Assembly (NCBI RefSeq): GCF_030867145.1
Contig: NC_134441.1
Span: 5,210,992-5,274,991 of the forward strand
Length of the DNA stretch: 64,000 bases
Reading direction: 5' to 3'
DNA from: Opisthocomus hoazin
Taxonomy: Eukaryota; Chordata; Aves; Opisthocomiformes; Opisthocomidae
Below are positions 37,301 to 50,235 of the stretch, piece by piece. Made by a program: the position numbers and the translations under genes. Under the pieces are notes generated by a model. That model was given only the letters and a program-made list of their open reading frames with translations, was not told the origin of the DNA and searched no databases. How positions within the stretch are numbered: the stretch's first letter is position 1; each line of letters starts with the position of its first letter.

Positions 37301-40300
37301 CAGAAACATATTTTGTTATCGCACTATATGAAATTAAATCAGTATGGTGTTGTAGCTGTTGGCATGCATATCACACACCAACAGCAGAAAATAGACTCCA
37401 ACCAGCAAGTTCGTCTCTTGAGGAAGACACTTGATTGTAAAAATAAGATTGTGCTGCCTTTGTTTTCTAGGAGCACTTTGGTTAATAAAGAACCTGACAG
37501 TATGTTGGCCCACATGTTTAAAGATAAAGGTTAGTATATTGAAATAAAATTCATTTTTTAAGCCAACAAATTAGCAAAATAGGCAAAAGGCACTATCAAG
37601 TTGAGATTCTTGTTCATATGTTAAACTACCAAAAGTATGTTAGAGCATCAAAGCAGAACGTGTAATCTTTTTTTTATAACTTTTTATTTCTCCGTTGCCC
37701 GTGTATTGCTTATCTCACAAACTGAAAATATAACTACCATCCACAGTTAATATTTAGGGGTCTTTTTTTGTTTGATTTTGGATTTTCATCTTATTATTGC
37801 ATTTTGCTCAGTTTTGTCAACGGAATCAATGAGCAAACAGTGTATGAGGCAGCCTTTAGGAAATGGGGACACACTAAAATCTTAATGCTGCATTTATTCT
37901 AGCAATGATCTTATGTATATGATAAAATGTTTTAGTTATTTATAGCACAAGCAAGTTTGTTTTAAGGGGATTTCTCCCTGCCCCCCAATTCTCCTTCCCT
38001 TTGCCTAAGAAACGCCCTTTCGAGTGGAATGTTTCATAATCCAGTACCCTTTTCGTAGTAACAATCTGAAGCAAATGCTCTTCTATTAATACATCAAATT
38101 TAATTATATATATGTTGTGGAAACAGATGCTTGGGGAAATAAGCAAGATCATAGAGGAGCATTCCTAATTGACCGCAGTCCAGAGTATTTTGAGCCAATT
38201 TTGAACTATTTGCGTCATGGACAGCTCATTGTAAATGATGGCATTAATTTGCTAGGTAGGTATTACCTGTATGACATCTCCTAAATTATTACTCTTTAGA
38301 GGTTAAGCTTTGCCCTCAGGTAAACATAAAGTCAGTGGGACTTTTGTATGCTCATCTAAGTCTTTTGGGATTTTCCTTTGGTGAATTTATTCTCAAGCAT
38401 TGCAATTCCACGTGCTTGGTTTAATAAAGATACACTGTTTAAATGTACTTATCTTGAGATCATTAAAAATTCTCCCTACTGGATTAATATCTGGCTGTAA
38501 TTCTGGATTTGGTATCTTTAACCTGATACTGGTGTTGGAAACATCCTTTCTGAGTTATTTTTTCCTTTTAGCTGCAAGCAAGCTCGCTTTTCCTCTGTCC
38601 AGTTACATCTAATATAATGTATGTGGTTGTCATTTTTACTAGTTTATGCATTTCTTTGGGACTCCTTAAACTTTGACAAGAGATCTGTGCATCTTTGTTA
38701 GTATAGCTAAAACATATAAAAGATATAACAAATAGGGAAAGTCAGTTGAACTGATGGCTCTCAAATAGTAAGGATGGATTAACCCACACTTTCTGGCATG
38801 CTCCTGGTGTGGCTGTAGACTCCAGCGAGGGACGAAAACTGCTCTCGTGTTTAACGGCTCCCTGTAAATAACAATACTGCTTTGTTTTGTTAGGTGTTTT
38901 GGAAGAAGCCAGGTTTTTTGGTATCGATTCACTAATTGAACATCTAGAAATAGCTATTAAGGTAAGCTGTTTTCTTTAATAGATAAATGCACATGTCCTG
39001 CTCTTCCAGGCAATGTATAATTTAGGCCTATCCGGATTAGCTTTAAAACAACTCTCTCAACAGAATTCACAGCCAGCTGAAGATCATTCTCCTATATCTC
39101 GAAAGGAGTTTGTCCGATTCCTTCTGGCAACCCCAACCAAGTCTGAGCTGCGATGTCAGGTGCGAAAATGCAGACTTTGTCTTGATCTGTAATGTCAGTG
39201 TCTGGTGGTGAAATATCCTGCAGCATCAGGTGACAACATGAAATTCAAGCAACGTATGCTTGCTCCCCCTGCTTTTTAATTGAGTTTTGATTCCAAGCTG
39301 TGGCATAGGGACCGTAACATGAAATTCAAGTGTACTGTTTGGGCTGCTTTTCCTCTCTAGATTGAAGGTTTCCTGAAGGAGCAATTTGTTAAGCTATTCT
39401 ATTTAAATGTAAAATGCACTAGCATAACCAAGGACAATGCTTGATAGCTTTGCATTTACATTTCATTAGTCTTATGTTGTAGAATAGATGGTCTTGTGTG
39501 TGTATCTGTATATATTTATATACGCATGTACATACACATGATGCTCTTAACTGCTTTGTGTTCAGAGCTACACCTCATCTTCTGTTTTGTTTTTAGGGTC
39601 TCAATTTCAGTGGAGCAGATCTTTCACGTCTAGATCTTCGATACATAAACTTCAAGATGGCTAACCTAAGCCGTTGCAACCTAGCGCATGCCAACCTGTG
39701 CTGTGCAAATCTTGAAAGAGCTGACCTCTCTGGATCAGTGCTTGATGTAAGAATTGTTGTGTCTTGAAAAGTTGGGGCTGTCCTTCAGTTATTTTAAGGG
39801 AAGAGGAATTGGAACAAGCAGATAAGCGTAAACCATGTAATTCTTCAATATTTTCTGCAATTCTTCTAGTTAGATCACTTCAAAAGCTTTTTAAAGCTAT
39901 TTTAAGGAAAAAAAAGGCAGTAGGTGGGAATTATCTGCCTTCCTGATGACAGAAGTAATAGTATTGCAAGTTTGTACTCTTCCTCACAGTAACAAGGCTG
40001 TTGTGCTTGAATAGGATTCACTTCTGAAACAGAAATGAAAACTGTACTCTGATTATTTTTCAGTATTGTTCGTCTTTGCGCTTTAAGAGTCTCATTGACA
40101 TGTCTGTCTCTTTCAGTGTGCAAACCTTCAAGGGGTAAAGATGCTGTGTTCCAACGCAGAAGGAGCATCTCTAAAAGGGTGCAATTTTGAAGATCCGTCA
40201 GGCCTTAAAGCTAATTTGGAAGGTAGGAAGTTTTTGCCTGTTAGGTACTCTGTGGAAGTCGAACCATGTGTTTGCAAGTCTACATGGCACGTGAAAAGTT

Positions 40301-41541
40301 TAGCTGTGGTTTGTACAATCCATGGTTTCATGAAAAGAGGCCGCAAATACCAGCCTGAGTGTGTGACCATATAATCATTAAATTCCAAGTTCTACCTTGA
40401 CCTTTATCTATTTATATGGCTCGGAGGAAGCATCATTCTGGAGCTACTGTGTTTCTGACTGGTTTTCCTCCTAAAACTGCTCTTTGTGTGTTTCAGGTGC
40501 TAACCTGAAAGGTGTTGACATGGAAGGCAGTCAAATGACAGGAATTAATCTAAGAGTTGCAACGCTGAAAAATGCAAAACTAAAAAACTGTAATCTTAGA
40601 GGAGCAACTTTGGCAGGAACGGATTTGGAAGTGAGTTGTCATTCATTTCATATACTAACTAGTCAGCTGGTAAAATCTGGGGGATTGCTGGCTTTTGGCC
40701 AAGTTCTGCTTCAAACCAGATAGAGTGAACTAGTCTTTTTTCAGTCTTAGTGAGCTATGGGTGATCTAAGGAGTCACACTTCACTCTTGCCTCAGTGGGG
40801 AAGGTGAGTCTAAAGTCTTGGATTTGGCAGCACCTGAAAGCCACAGGAATGGCTTGGATCATCTCAAAAGTGATGCGTGGAATTACTGCGAAACTTAACT
40901 CCCCCTGTGAGATCCTGCCACCACTGACGAACTGAAGTGAAATGAAGTTGCCTGGGTTTGTGCGGTTTTTTTTTTGATCCTGGGACATCATTAGTAGAAT
41001 AATGATGGAATCTTACCTGACTGGTGGCGTACGATATGGTGCTGTCCCTATTAGTTAGAAAGACAAACTAGCTCATTTTGCAAGCTGTGTACATGGCTGT
41101 TCTTGCCCAAGTACTAGAGAAGTACATCTGGTGAGACTGCAAGAGGTGGCTTCTTTCTGGCTTTGTTCAGCAAGCATTAGTAACTCCTGGAAGATAATTT
41201 GATATAAAGAGTGTAAGTCTAACAACTTAAAAATAAATCCAGTGGTTACTGTGAAAAGGAGCTACTCTCTTACAAGAAGTAACTAAAACTCCAGTGATAC
41301 GCTAGAAGGTTACACTGGAATCTATGGAAGTATATATGGTTTCTGTATAAATGTAGTTACGGTGAAGTTTTGAACTAAGTTCTGGGTATATTCAATTAAC
41401 ATTTGTTTTTCTTTTATCCTTTAGAATTGTGATCTATCTGGTTGTGATCTACAAGAAGCTAATTTGAGGGGATCTAATGTAAAAGGAGCTATCTTTGAAG
41501 AGATGCTGACACCTTTGCACATGTCTCAGAGCGTCAGATAG
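34317..41541 (+). CDS. KCTD9: BTB/POZ domain protein KCTD9 (pentapeptide repeats)
   Basis: KCTD9 is a potassium-channel-tetramerisation-type BTB protein reported to act as a cullin-3 adaptor. Coding exons: 34317-34364, 35897-36018, 36673-36716, 36887-36983, 37471-37529, 38127-38255, 38894-38961, 39064-39159, 39597-39746, 40117-40222, 40497-40630, 41425-41541. All introns are GT-AG and phases sum to 1170 nt, 389 residues, the length I recall for human. The protein opens with [16 protein letters not shown] (N-terminal KHA-type domain, about 1-70), then the BTB domain from about 89 ([19 protein letters not shown]), then a run of A(D/N)LXX pentapeptide repeats from about 222 to 378 (for example GADLS, MANLS, HANLC, ERADL). 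It ends with [12 protein letters not shown] as in mammals. Nearly identical to the human sequence; the main divergence is the linker after PFIDPQTDG and DAWGNK in place of VWGNK. Intron 1 carries the CpG island edge and a CR1. The gene shares its promoter with CDCA2. Confidence 0.98.
35033..35592 (+). repeat. Avian CR1 LINE 3' end in KCTD9 intron 1
   Basis: The segment runs from 'cccctctgctctgccctggt' through 'tgaggccccatctgcagtgc' and 'cctggagaagagaaggctga' to 'ccatgctgggattccgtgac', the standard order of the avian CR1 ORF2 C-terminus and 3' UTR. It is 5'-truncated, as is usual for CR1, and sits in the same orientation as KCTD9. It is far less decayed than the copy at 18317, hence younger, within the bird CR1 radiation. 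The long open frame across it (from 35067) is a remnant of CR1 ORF2 and not a host gene. Confidence 0.95.
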
Positions 41542-43720
41542 GGAAGAGAATATGCGGAAGAGGAAGGAATCAAAACATTTATTGTGACTTTTCACCTCCT
41601 CCCCTTACTAAGTTAGAAGTAACGGTTATTAGACAACTTACATTTGCAGTAGTGCCTAAGTAAACTTTTCTTTGATCACTTCTTGGGGAAGGAGCTTTTG
41701 TTTAGGAGGTAGAAACAGACACTCTTTCTACCTTTGTGAACTGAGTGAGGAAGTGGGCTGGTTCTAGAACCAGAATGTGTGCTGGTTTGAGGGAGTGGTA
41801 AATAGATTCATTGTTTAGCATTGCCTCACTTTGGAATGCATTTTAATTTATAAAGCACAATATATGCAATTCTATTTATTAAATCTGTAGCTGCAATATG
41901 AATAGAAAATGTTATTCATGTATAGTAGCAACAAAGTTCAGGTTTACAGTTAGACTAGTGTATTTACAGTTAGTTTCTTAATTCATGTAGTGTATTAAAT
42001 GGCAGATGTGGCTTAGTCAATGTCCACAGGATGTGTTCAGGTACTCTTTTCTTCTGGGGTGAAAACAGTAGTTAACTGTCATCATACATAATACATTGCC
42101 TTGCAGTAGCTTGAATGCAGGTATAGAACAGCTTTATCATCTTCTAAAATGTGCAGTGGAAGCTGCTTCCACTGAAGGCATGTGCCTGCACAGCAGATGT
42201 AACTAAAACATCCCTGTTCAGAAATTGGATGTCTTATTTAATCCTTTACAAATTAGTGTGAAATTGCACTATCAATCACAGCTAGTAAGAAAAATTCTCT
42301 TGCTTTCAAATGTCCTAACCACTCCAAACTGGAGTACCTGTAGATTTTTCATTCTTTGTGGGGAATTACATGTATGTAGGAAAACACAATTCTGTCACCA
42401 AAGTGGAGAGAGGCATTGGGGCCACAGCACGTTCTCCATCCTCCTGTTGTTATTCCAGTATATGAGTAAGTAGCACCTGTTTCCCCTTACTGTTCTATGC
42501 AAATACTCTTGTACACTGAATCCTTGGAAGCATGGGCATAATCCTTTTACCAGCCAGATTGTAGAATAACACTTTGGGCCTGCTTAAAGTGGCCGTAAAA
42601 GCATCTTGCAGAGGGCAGAGTGCCCTTTCCACAACTGCTTTACCTGTGAGCAAATACAGAACTGTGTGACTCCTGCAGTGCAGGAAGCCTCACGGCATCT
42701 CTAAGTGGTGGTGCACTTCATTTAGTAAGCTGTTTCCACTGTAGTATCAGTCTAGCTCTCATCTAACAAAACATTTATTTTATACACAATCAAAAAGCAC
42801 ATTAAGAAACTATACCAAAAAAAACAAAGGTGCATCAAGAACTCTTACCTCAGATGCTTACGTAAAACACCCCAAAGTTAAAACTAGCCTTGAATCTAAG
42901 GAAATACAGCTATTACTGGAAGTTAAGAACCAATGCATCCTAACTTACAGAACATGACACGGTTAGCAGTGGTTCGAGTTCCATAGTCACCTCAGTGGGT
43001 TGCCTTTTACTTGCAGTGCGGATTTCCTGTCGTCTGAACAGAAGTGGTGTTGTCTCAGTAGTTGTCATGAAAATGCTGCTTTGCCATCAATCTGGAAAGA
43101 TTAGATCAGGACAAGTATGTGATTTGTTTGGGGGGAATTACAGGATTCTCCCTTACTTTCAACTTGGGTTAACTCAGGCATATGACTTGAACTTCTTGGA
43201 CTCAAAATCCCACAGTCACGTGGTTCAGAATTGGGATTTTTTTTTCCTCCATATTCCCAGACCTCTTGATCTGGCTCTAGGACACTACCGTATCCTCGGT
43301 GAAATGCACCTATAGATTCGAGGGAAATATTTCAGTGTGATTTTGGAGTCCTTTCTCCCACCTCATTGCTTTCACTGAGAGTGATGTATATGTTGCAGTA
43401 GAAGAAGATTCCTAGGGCTAGAGAAATAAACGAATTATTTTTCTTTATCATGTTTTGTAGCTGGCAGACGTAAAATATTGTATGGAAAAAATCTATTTTC
43501 ATAATCACTGTGTATAAAATATATTTGAACTTTCACTGAAGCACTATGTTTTGAATAATCACAGCATGTGGCAACATTCATTCACAGATGAATTTAAGGT
43601 ACCTCTTTTGTTATGACAAAGCTGTATGAATAGCCCAAAGCGGCCTATTCAGAAAGTGCAGGTTCCAGCCTAAATTAAAATGCGTTAATAAAAGTATGAA
43701 ATAAAAAGCATCTTGGTTGT
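41542..43720 (+). other. KCTD9: KCTD9 3' UTR with poly(A) signals
   Basis: After the stop codon there is about 2.2 kb of AT-rich sequence without a coding frame. Two AATAAA hexamers (43687-43692 and 43700-43705) are followed by the GT-rich stretch 'ggttgtctttgtttttt', a good cleavage context. An earlier AATAAA near 43425 and ATTAAA variants near 41879 and 41995 could give shorter transcripts. Confidence 0.6.
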
Positions 43721-46127
43721 CTTTGTTTTTTTAAATTGTCTCAATCTTATCTGACTTCTATGGGAAGGACGGCAAATTAGAAGAGAAGGCAGCTTTTAAC
43801 TTCGATAGCTCCTTGTAAAAATATTGTAGCTAAAGTTGGTTTTGCCTTTAATGAGACCTTGACTGTCACCTTAGCCTGACTTGTATGTAACCAGGTCTTT
43901 CTCAAATGGACTGCTTGTTGCAAACTAGGAATTACCCATGCTTGAGTACTTACTCTATGAGAAGACCGAGTTCTATGTGTCCTTCCTTCTGCACAAGCAA
44001 CTGCACTGTGGTAGAAAGCAAAGAATTTTTGCTTTCAAGCATAAAGCTTACCTGCTAGAAAAACAAGTAAGTGTACCTTGTGCTGTGGGGATTGCTGCAA
44101 TGTTTCCAATGCGTTCAGTTTGAGAACTTCGATGGGGGACTTGTCATTTATCTACAACACTTTTCAGCTTTTCTTTGTCCCCACCCTTCATATCTGCTTA
44201 ATAAAATAGTTGGAGTCAGAAGTCATTAACCACAATTTACATTTACATAGGTATTCCAGTATTTAAAACACTCTTTCTATATTCGAGATTATCACAGAGC
44301 ACAAGCAGCTAAACCTCCTTAATTAGGAAGTGCTAAAGCACAGAAGAACCCCTGTCCTTCTGTCTATAAAGTGCTCATGATTTCAGACTGATAAACTCTG
44401 TGGCACAACAGAGAATACAAATACAGCACACCTGTGTGCGTGCTACAGAGCACCTTGAGAACAAAAACTCTAGTTCTTTCTTTAGTTTCTCACCTCCAGT
44501 AGATGTCTTGGCACTAGGAATGCTGTCTCCAAAGCCTAAGAGACTCAATAGGTTAGGAGCTGCCTTTCCAACACTTCTGATAAAACAGAGGTCTTGATTC
44601 TTGGATGGGAATCCACAAACTCAGGTTTTCCTGACAAGTCCTTGACTTCCATGTTGGTACTTAACAGCACTGGCAAGCATTAACATTTCTTTCCCCACAA
44701 CTAGTGCACGTGAAGGTCTGGGAGCCCTTCTGAAAAGTGTACATCCACCACACTCCAGCGTCTGAAAACTAAAGAGAGGTCACATGACAAAACCCCAGCT
44801 TCACGCTTTGATTTTTTTGAGAGCCTAACAAAACATATGTGTTGAAAGCTGTTAAGGGCAGGCTGCCATTAGACCGAGCTTAAAGTGGTGGGTTAATAAA
44901 AGGTGCAATTATTGGGCTAAGCAGGCCCCCTTCCCTCTTTAAATGTCATCCCTCAGGATGAACAAACTCTTCTATCTTTAAATAATGTTAATTTTTGCTA
45001 GGCTCATCAGGGAAGGAAGGAGTCTTAAAACACCGGTGCAGGGAAATCTCTCTGCCTTCTAAAGTGATGTGCCTACGCTGAAGTAACATTTCTCCCACTG
45101 AAACAAACTATTTTCACAGCTTGATCAGTTTATCAGCTGAAGTTAAACGCTGGCCACTCTTGCCATGAGTAGGAGGAGCATTAGAGCAGGAAGAATTACT
45201 CTTTGCTAGAGTCACTAAATCCTCCAGAAATTATTTACTTACTAAATTACTTTTAATCCATTAATCTCAAAGAGGTCATGGGAGAAGGAAGAGAGAATGT
45301 CTGAAGAACAAACATGATACATTCAACTGCACACAAAAGAGTGCAGAGCAAGTCAAAATAGCAGCCAGGTTGATAAAAAAAGAAATAAATTAGTGAATTG
45401 AACTCCTGCATGCAAATAGCTAACAACTCCTTTATAAAACTGCAGTGCATAAATTCTCAGGAATGAAGAACACGCATATGCACACATATGAAAAGAAATC
45501 CAAAATAACAGCAGTGTCTGGGAGTCTTCTTCATGAAAGAGACTCCATTGTGACAACGAAGCGTGTTTACAATCTAATACTCTGGTCCATCTGATCAGTT
45601 CAATACTACTTTGCATTTTATAAAGCAAAGAATATCCAGGCACCTTAATTTAATTATTAAGGGGGAAGACTTTCAAAGGAGCATGTAAATTGTTCTGGGC
45701 ACTTGTGCGGTCACAGGCTTTGTTTACGCACCAAAGGACCATTTCCTTCATGCCTGATATACAGAGATAGCCACTAAGCTGAATTCCTCCTCCATTTCAA
45801 GTCCTGTCAGCCCCTCTCAACAAATTCAAATTCATCCAAGAACTTTTACTTAAAAATTAGCAGTCGCTGAAAGAAAAGACTGTGTATTTTCCATGGGCAA
45901 CACCAGTCAGCTGGATTTGAATGTCAGATTTATAGCCTCTTAAAAGAAAGGCTGTTACTTTTATGGCTCTTAGAGAAAACAGCTGAATTTAATAACCACA
46001 CCAGGGGTGTTCCAATTATGTGCTTTACTTCTGCTGCATTACAGCAATTTTAAGAACAAAATTGCAGCCTGTGAGATAGAATTAGATAAAGTTACCTGCT
46101 GTGAAAGGTTTGGCATTGGGGTGGTTG
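43721..46127. other. KCTD9-GNRH1 intergenic region
   Basis: No exon is evident. The stretch 44880-45010 is rich in homeodomain-type AT cores ('ggttaataaaagg', 'gcaattattggg', 'taaataatgttaatttt') about 1.1-1.3 kb upstream of the GNRH1 TATA box, and could be an enhancer of GNRH1. This rests on composition and position only. Confidence 0.4.
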
Positions 46128-46217
46128 TATATAAAAGCTGAGATGACAAGCGTGCTTGCAGGACATTTCCAAGCGGAGAAGAGCTGGAGTTATTCTGCAA
46201 CCTCTCTCAGCAAGCAG
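46128..46217 (+). promoter_or_regulatory. GNRH1: GNRH1 TATA box and non-coding exon 1
   Basis: TATATAAAA at 46128-46136 is a strong TATA box. A start about 25-30 bp downstream would open a short 5' UTR exon that ends at 46217 with CAG|GTAATG. Exon 2 begins at 46669 one base before the ATG, after 'gttttgttctctcacag'. This TATA plus untranslated exon 1 arrangement is the one known for vertebrate GNRH1 genes. Confidence 0.75.
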
Positions 46218-46669
46218 GTAATGTGCTTGAACAACATACTTTTTACTTATTCAGTGCTTACAGATGCTTGTATCAGAAGAAACTTGCATTAGACAAGACT
46301 GCGAAGAGCACTTATTAAGGAGCAGAGACATTAGAACAGCAACGGGCTAAACCGAACACATCTGTCAAATATCCACAGGGACTTTCATGGAACCTTCAAG
46401 GTCCACGCATTCCTAAAACTCTAAAAGGGTGTTCAAAAATCCTAATTCAGATCTTCATCCAAAATTTTCAGATGTTAAATCTCTTTATAATGAGCCAATC
46501 CACACTTGGAGAGACTTAAAATCCAGCTGTGGCTGACACGTAGGCACAATGCCACTGGGGCACAGATCAGAACTACAAATCCAGAAATGTAACATTTTCT
46601 TAATTTTAGGAGATAAAAATGGAGCTGTAATGTCGTTATGATCAGAACGATGTTTTGTTCTCTCACAGA

Positions 46670-49625
46670 ATGGAGAAGTCCAGGAAGATCTTTGCTAGCG
46701 TCCTCCTGTTTCTCCTGTCTGTAGAAATCTGCCTGGCTCAACACTGGTCTTACGGCCTGCAACCAGGAGGAAAAAGGAATGCCGAAAACCTGGCAGAATC
46801 GATTCAAGAGGTAGGTTCTGTAAAACAACCCTGCTGCTTTAGCTAGGATCCCTTATCTGTAAAAGGTGCAGGCAAAAAAGAGGTGGCGTAGGCTTTACTG
46901 TACGTATATGTGTATCCCTGTCTGTTTCCCCTCCAAACATAAATACATATGTATATATACATGCACATATTTTTTTAAAGTAGTAATTGGAAATAACTGG
47001 CATTAGGGTAAGATACGTTTGACAGCCTTGCACGAGGAACAGCGCTGTCTGTTGCTGACAGAGAGCTTGGCAGCCTGCTCTAAAGCAGAGAGATAAGTCT
47101 GAGTTCCAGGTTAAACCTGATTTCATCTTCTCCCGGAATTTCAGCCGGGCTGTTTTATGACAACATTCGCCCACTGCGCTGAGAATGGGGCAATAGGCAG
47201 CTGCTACATGGTAAATGATTAGATGGTGAGCACTTCAATGACAAAGCACATATGAAAGGTTCTGTCCACCAGTGGTGTTCCCGTCCTCTCCAATACTTCA
47301 TGCGTAGTCCCTCGTAACAGCAGTTCTAACATCCGGATTGTAAGTTTGCTGTGGCACAAGTATAGCACCTGGGAAAGAGGTGAATTCAAGCTGTGCAGTG
47401 GAACAGTTTCAGCTTCTGTCTGTAACTAGGGTAGAGTTGCTTTAGCAGAAAAATCTCCTTTCATGAAGGCTGTATCACTTCCTAATCCAGATTGCAAATG
47501 AAATGGAAAAATTAGGGGAAGTGCAGAAGACTGAATGCCCAGGTTCCTTCCAGCATTCCAGGTTCAGCAATCTGAAGGAAGCCATGGTAAGTAACACGTT
47601 TTTTCTTTTATCACTATGGGAAAATTAGAGGACCGGTCCAGACTGGGAACGTACATGGAGGGAAAAGGGTTGTGGAGGAGGAGGAAGAAGAGCCATGTAA
47701 GTTTAGTTCACATGGCAATACTGGCTCTGCCCTTATTATCTGCATCATTCTCAAGTACCTCAGAGTTACAGTCCTAGGACAGGGCTACATTATTCTTATG
47801 CTCCTGTTGTAGTGATGTCCTTACTCACTAAATTAAAAACAAAATAAAGTCAAACGCATTCGACCTTAATACAAATCTATGCAGCATTCACAGATGCTTA
47901 ACTTCAAAAGCGCGCTGTGCCAGCTGAAGGATCGAGCCATATGGAAGCTGCTGCTCCCAAGGTCCCTAGACTGGGAAATGTATTTTCCATTAGATGCTCT
48001 AATGCAATGACAGCAGAGATTTCACATATGAACTAACTGCCATAGGAAGAATACTCTCAAGCAAAAACGTGCTCTTTAATTAATACAGCAACACCTCGAT
48101 CAGGCCAGATGGTCACCACTTTCTGGGAAGTGTCTCTGAGCTGTACTAGAAGTCGAAACACTCAATCTCTACTTCATTTTTGAAGCAAAGACCAAAAGCT
48201 TCCAGAACACACTCCAGCCTTTCACTGAGGAACCTGGCCTGAAAAAAGGCTCATAAGCAGCACCAGTAATGCAGTAATGCAGACTGGTCAAGAGCCCGAC
48301 TTCCATTGAATTTTCATGCAGAAACTACCTAAAATCCAGTATTATTTTTAGGTCATCTTTAATCCTATTTGTATTGAACATAATATAGAATATTTGTTCA
48401 TGACTCTGGCTTCCAATAGCACTAATTGCAGAATGAAGAGCCAGCAACAGCAGCTTAATATATTTAGACTTTTTTTTTTTTACTGCAAGAGAGTATGTTA
48501 GGCAGGAAAAGATACCAGAATAATTATCAGGATAGTTGAAATGAGTCCTTGATACTTCTTGCTCACTGAGGGAAACTTGGCCTTTCTTTGCAGAGCTGAA
48601 GGCACCCCCCTCAATCAAATTCTTAGGTTTGCTCAGAAACTGCTGGTAATCTTGCACATAAATGTAAAAACTTCCAAGCCTCTGCATTGAACACTTAGTT
48701 TGCATGTCTTATTCCTGTAGCATAGCCTGAACTATGTCGCCTTCTTATTTCTACCTGCTTAATGACATTGAAAACAAATTAAACTTCTTCCAGATGCAGC
48801 TCTTCCAATGTAACACATTCCTGGAGTTGCTACAGAATATTATGCAATGAAATGGGAGGTGTCTCGAAAGGTCCACCCCATAGAAAAACTTCTCAAGTTA
48901 CCTTCATCATTTCCTGGAGAAGCTGGGACTGAGCACAAACGAAAATACACCTAGCTAAGGCACAGAAGGCTAAAAAAGAACATATTCAGACAGCACATCT
49001 ATCCAAAACACCTCAGGCTTTCAACTCAGAGGTAGCAACATCAATAAATATTCAAGCAGGAGACGAGATCCAGTAGGATGCGACACAGGCACATGATTTC
49101 TGTTCAGGCAGTACTAAGGTACACAGAGAATGGTAACAGGGCAACCGTGCCACTCCGTAATGACCCTGTAAGACTTCTGCAAGCACAGCTTTCCCGTCTC
49201 TGGTGTCTTGGCCAACTGCTTAAGCTCACAGAGACATTCTATATACTGACACTTTATGCAAGTTCATGGTTCTTGTCCTAAAGCACCGCCGAAGTGTAGT
49301 GTTCAACAGCTGTTGGGTTGCACTCCAAGAACTGCTGCAGTGGTGGACCCCTTAACAGATGTGAAGTTGGTCATGCACTTTGGGATGAAAAGGGCCATTA
49401 TAAGTGTCAGTTACATTATACCGTATGATCAGATCCATGGGCAGGTGGCAGAGAGATCATGTCAGGTCAGATTTATGTCATTCTAATCCTCCTTCCAATG
49501 GAGATCACAATATCAATATTTTAGCATATGACCAGGCTTTAAAATTCCATCAAAGTTATTTCTTCTCTTTAAAAAAAGTGTATGATGTGTGTTTACAGGG
49601 AAGTCTGATTGAAGAAGCAGCTTGA
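46670..49625 (+). CDS. GNRH1: Progonadoliberin-1 (GnRH-I precursor)
   Basis: The gene encodes the hypothalamic hormone that drives pituitary LH and FSH release. Coding exons: 46670-46810, 47491-47586, 49599-49625, all GT-AG and in phase, giving 87 residues. Residues 1-23 are a signal peptide ([20 protein letters not shown] then CLA). Residues 24-33 are [10 protein letters not shown], the avian decapeptide with Gln8. Residues 34-36 are GKR, the amidation and dibasic cleavage site. The remainder is GnRH-associated peptide, beginning [20 protein letters not shown]. The last exon encodes only GSLIEEAA before the stop. The chicken precursor I recall is 92 residues and ends ...ASLIEGEARRKEI, so this one is shorter and different at the C-terminus. 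Hormone and processing sites are intact. KCTD9 lies upstream in the same orientation; DOCK5 converges from the right. Confidence 0.97.
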
Positions 49626-49741
49626 CGAAAGGAGATTTAAACCCACAAAGCCAAAGGGAACAATGGACCCAGAACAAAATTTCAAAGCTACGTTAAAAAC
49701 AATTCCTCTTCAAATGGCCTCTGCTTAGATTGTGTTATGTG

Positions 49742-49747
49742 AATAAA
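49742..49747 (+). other. GNRH1: GNRH1 poly(A) signal
   Basis: AATAAA lies 117 bases after the GNRH1 stop codon, giving a short 3' UTR as expected for this gene. Confidence 0.8.
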
Positions 49748-50092
49748 TACTCTGAAGTTGCATTGAAGTAGCAGAAATAATTGATGTGTAGATTACTAGC
49801 TTACATGTAAAAGAGAACACATTCTAGCCCAGTGGCTGGGACTCGGCAACACAGGGTCTGCTTTGTGTCCTGCAATGAAAACTTGGACACGGCAGCTTTT
49901 GTTTAACATGTACAATGTCTAGACAAAGGCACTGTCTGATCTCACTAATCGCTGGATAAAACAGTAATACAACTTTGTTAAAAATCAAGAATAAACTTAC
50001 TGTTGGAATGTAATTCCGCTTGCACTTTAGTAGTCCATGTATGAAAGACTTTTATATGCTCTGTTTTTACTGGTTCACTCATAAAAACTACA

Positions 50093-50098
50093 TTTATT
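50093..50098 (-). other. Minus-strand poly(A) signal facing GNRH1
   Basis: A minus-strand AATAAA lies about 140 bases after the stop of the terminal-exon-like unit at 50236-50295. It could end either the candidate gene described here or a long DOCK5 transcript. A second minus-strand AATAAA sits at 51537-51542; I find none between that and the DOCK5 stop at 56509. Confidence 0.5.
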
Positions 50099-50235
50099 TT
50101 AAAAAGGTATTTACAAACTTTACAATAGTTAATGCATTTTAAAAAACATGAAAATTTATACACCTTGCTTTACAGACTTTGTGAATCATATGTCATTTAC
50201 CCAGAGATGCAGACTCCCTTTCCAAAGCTTAGCTC

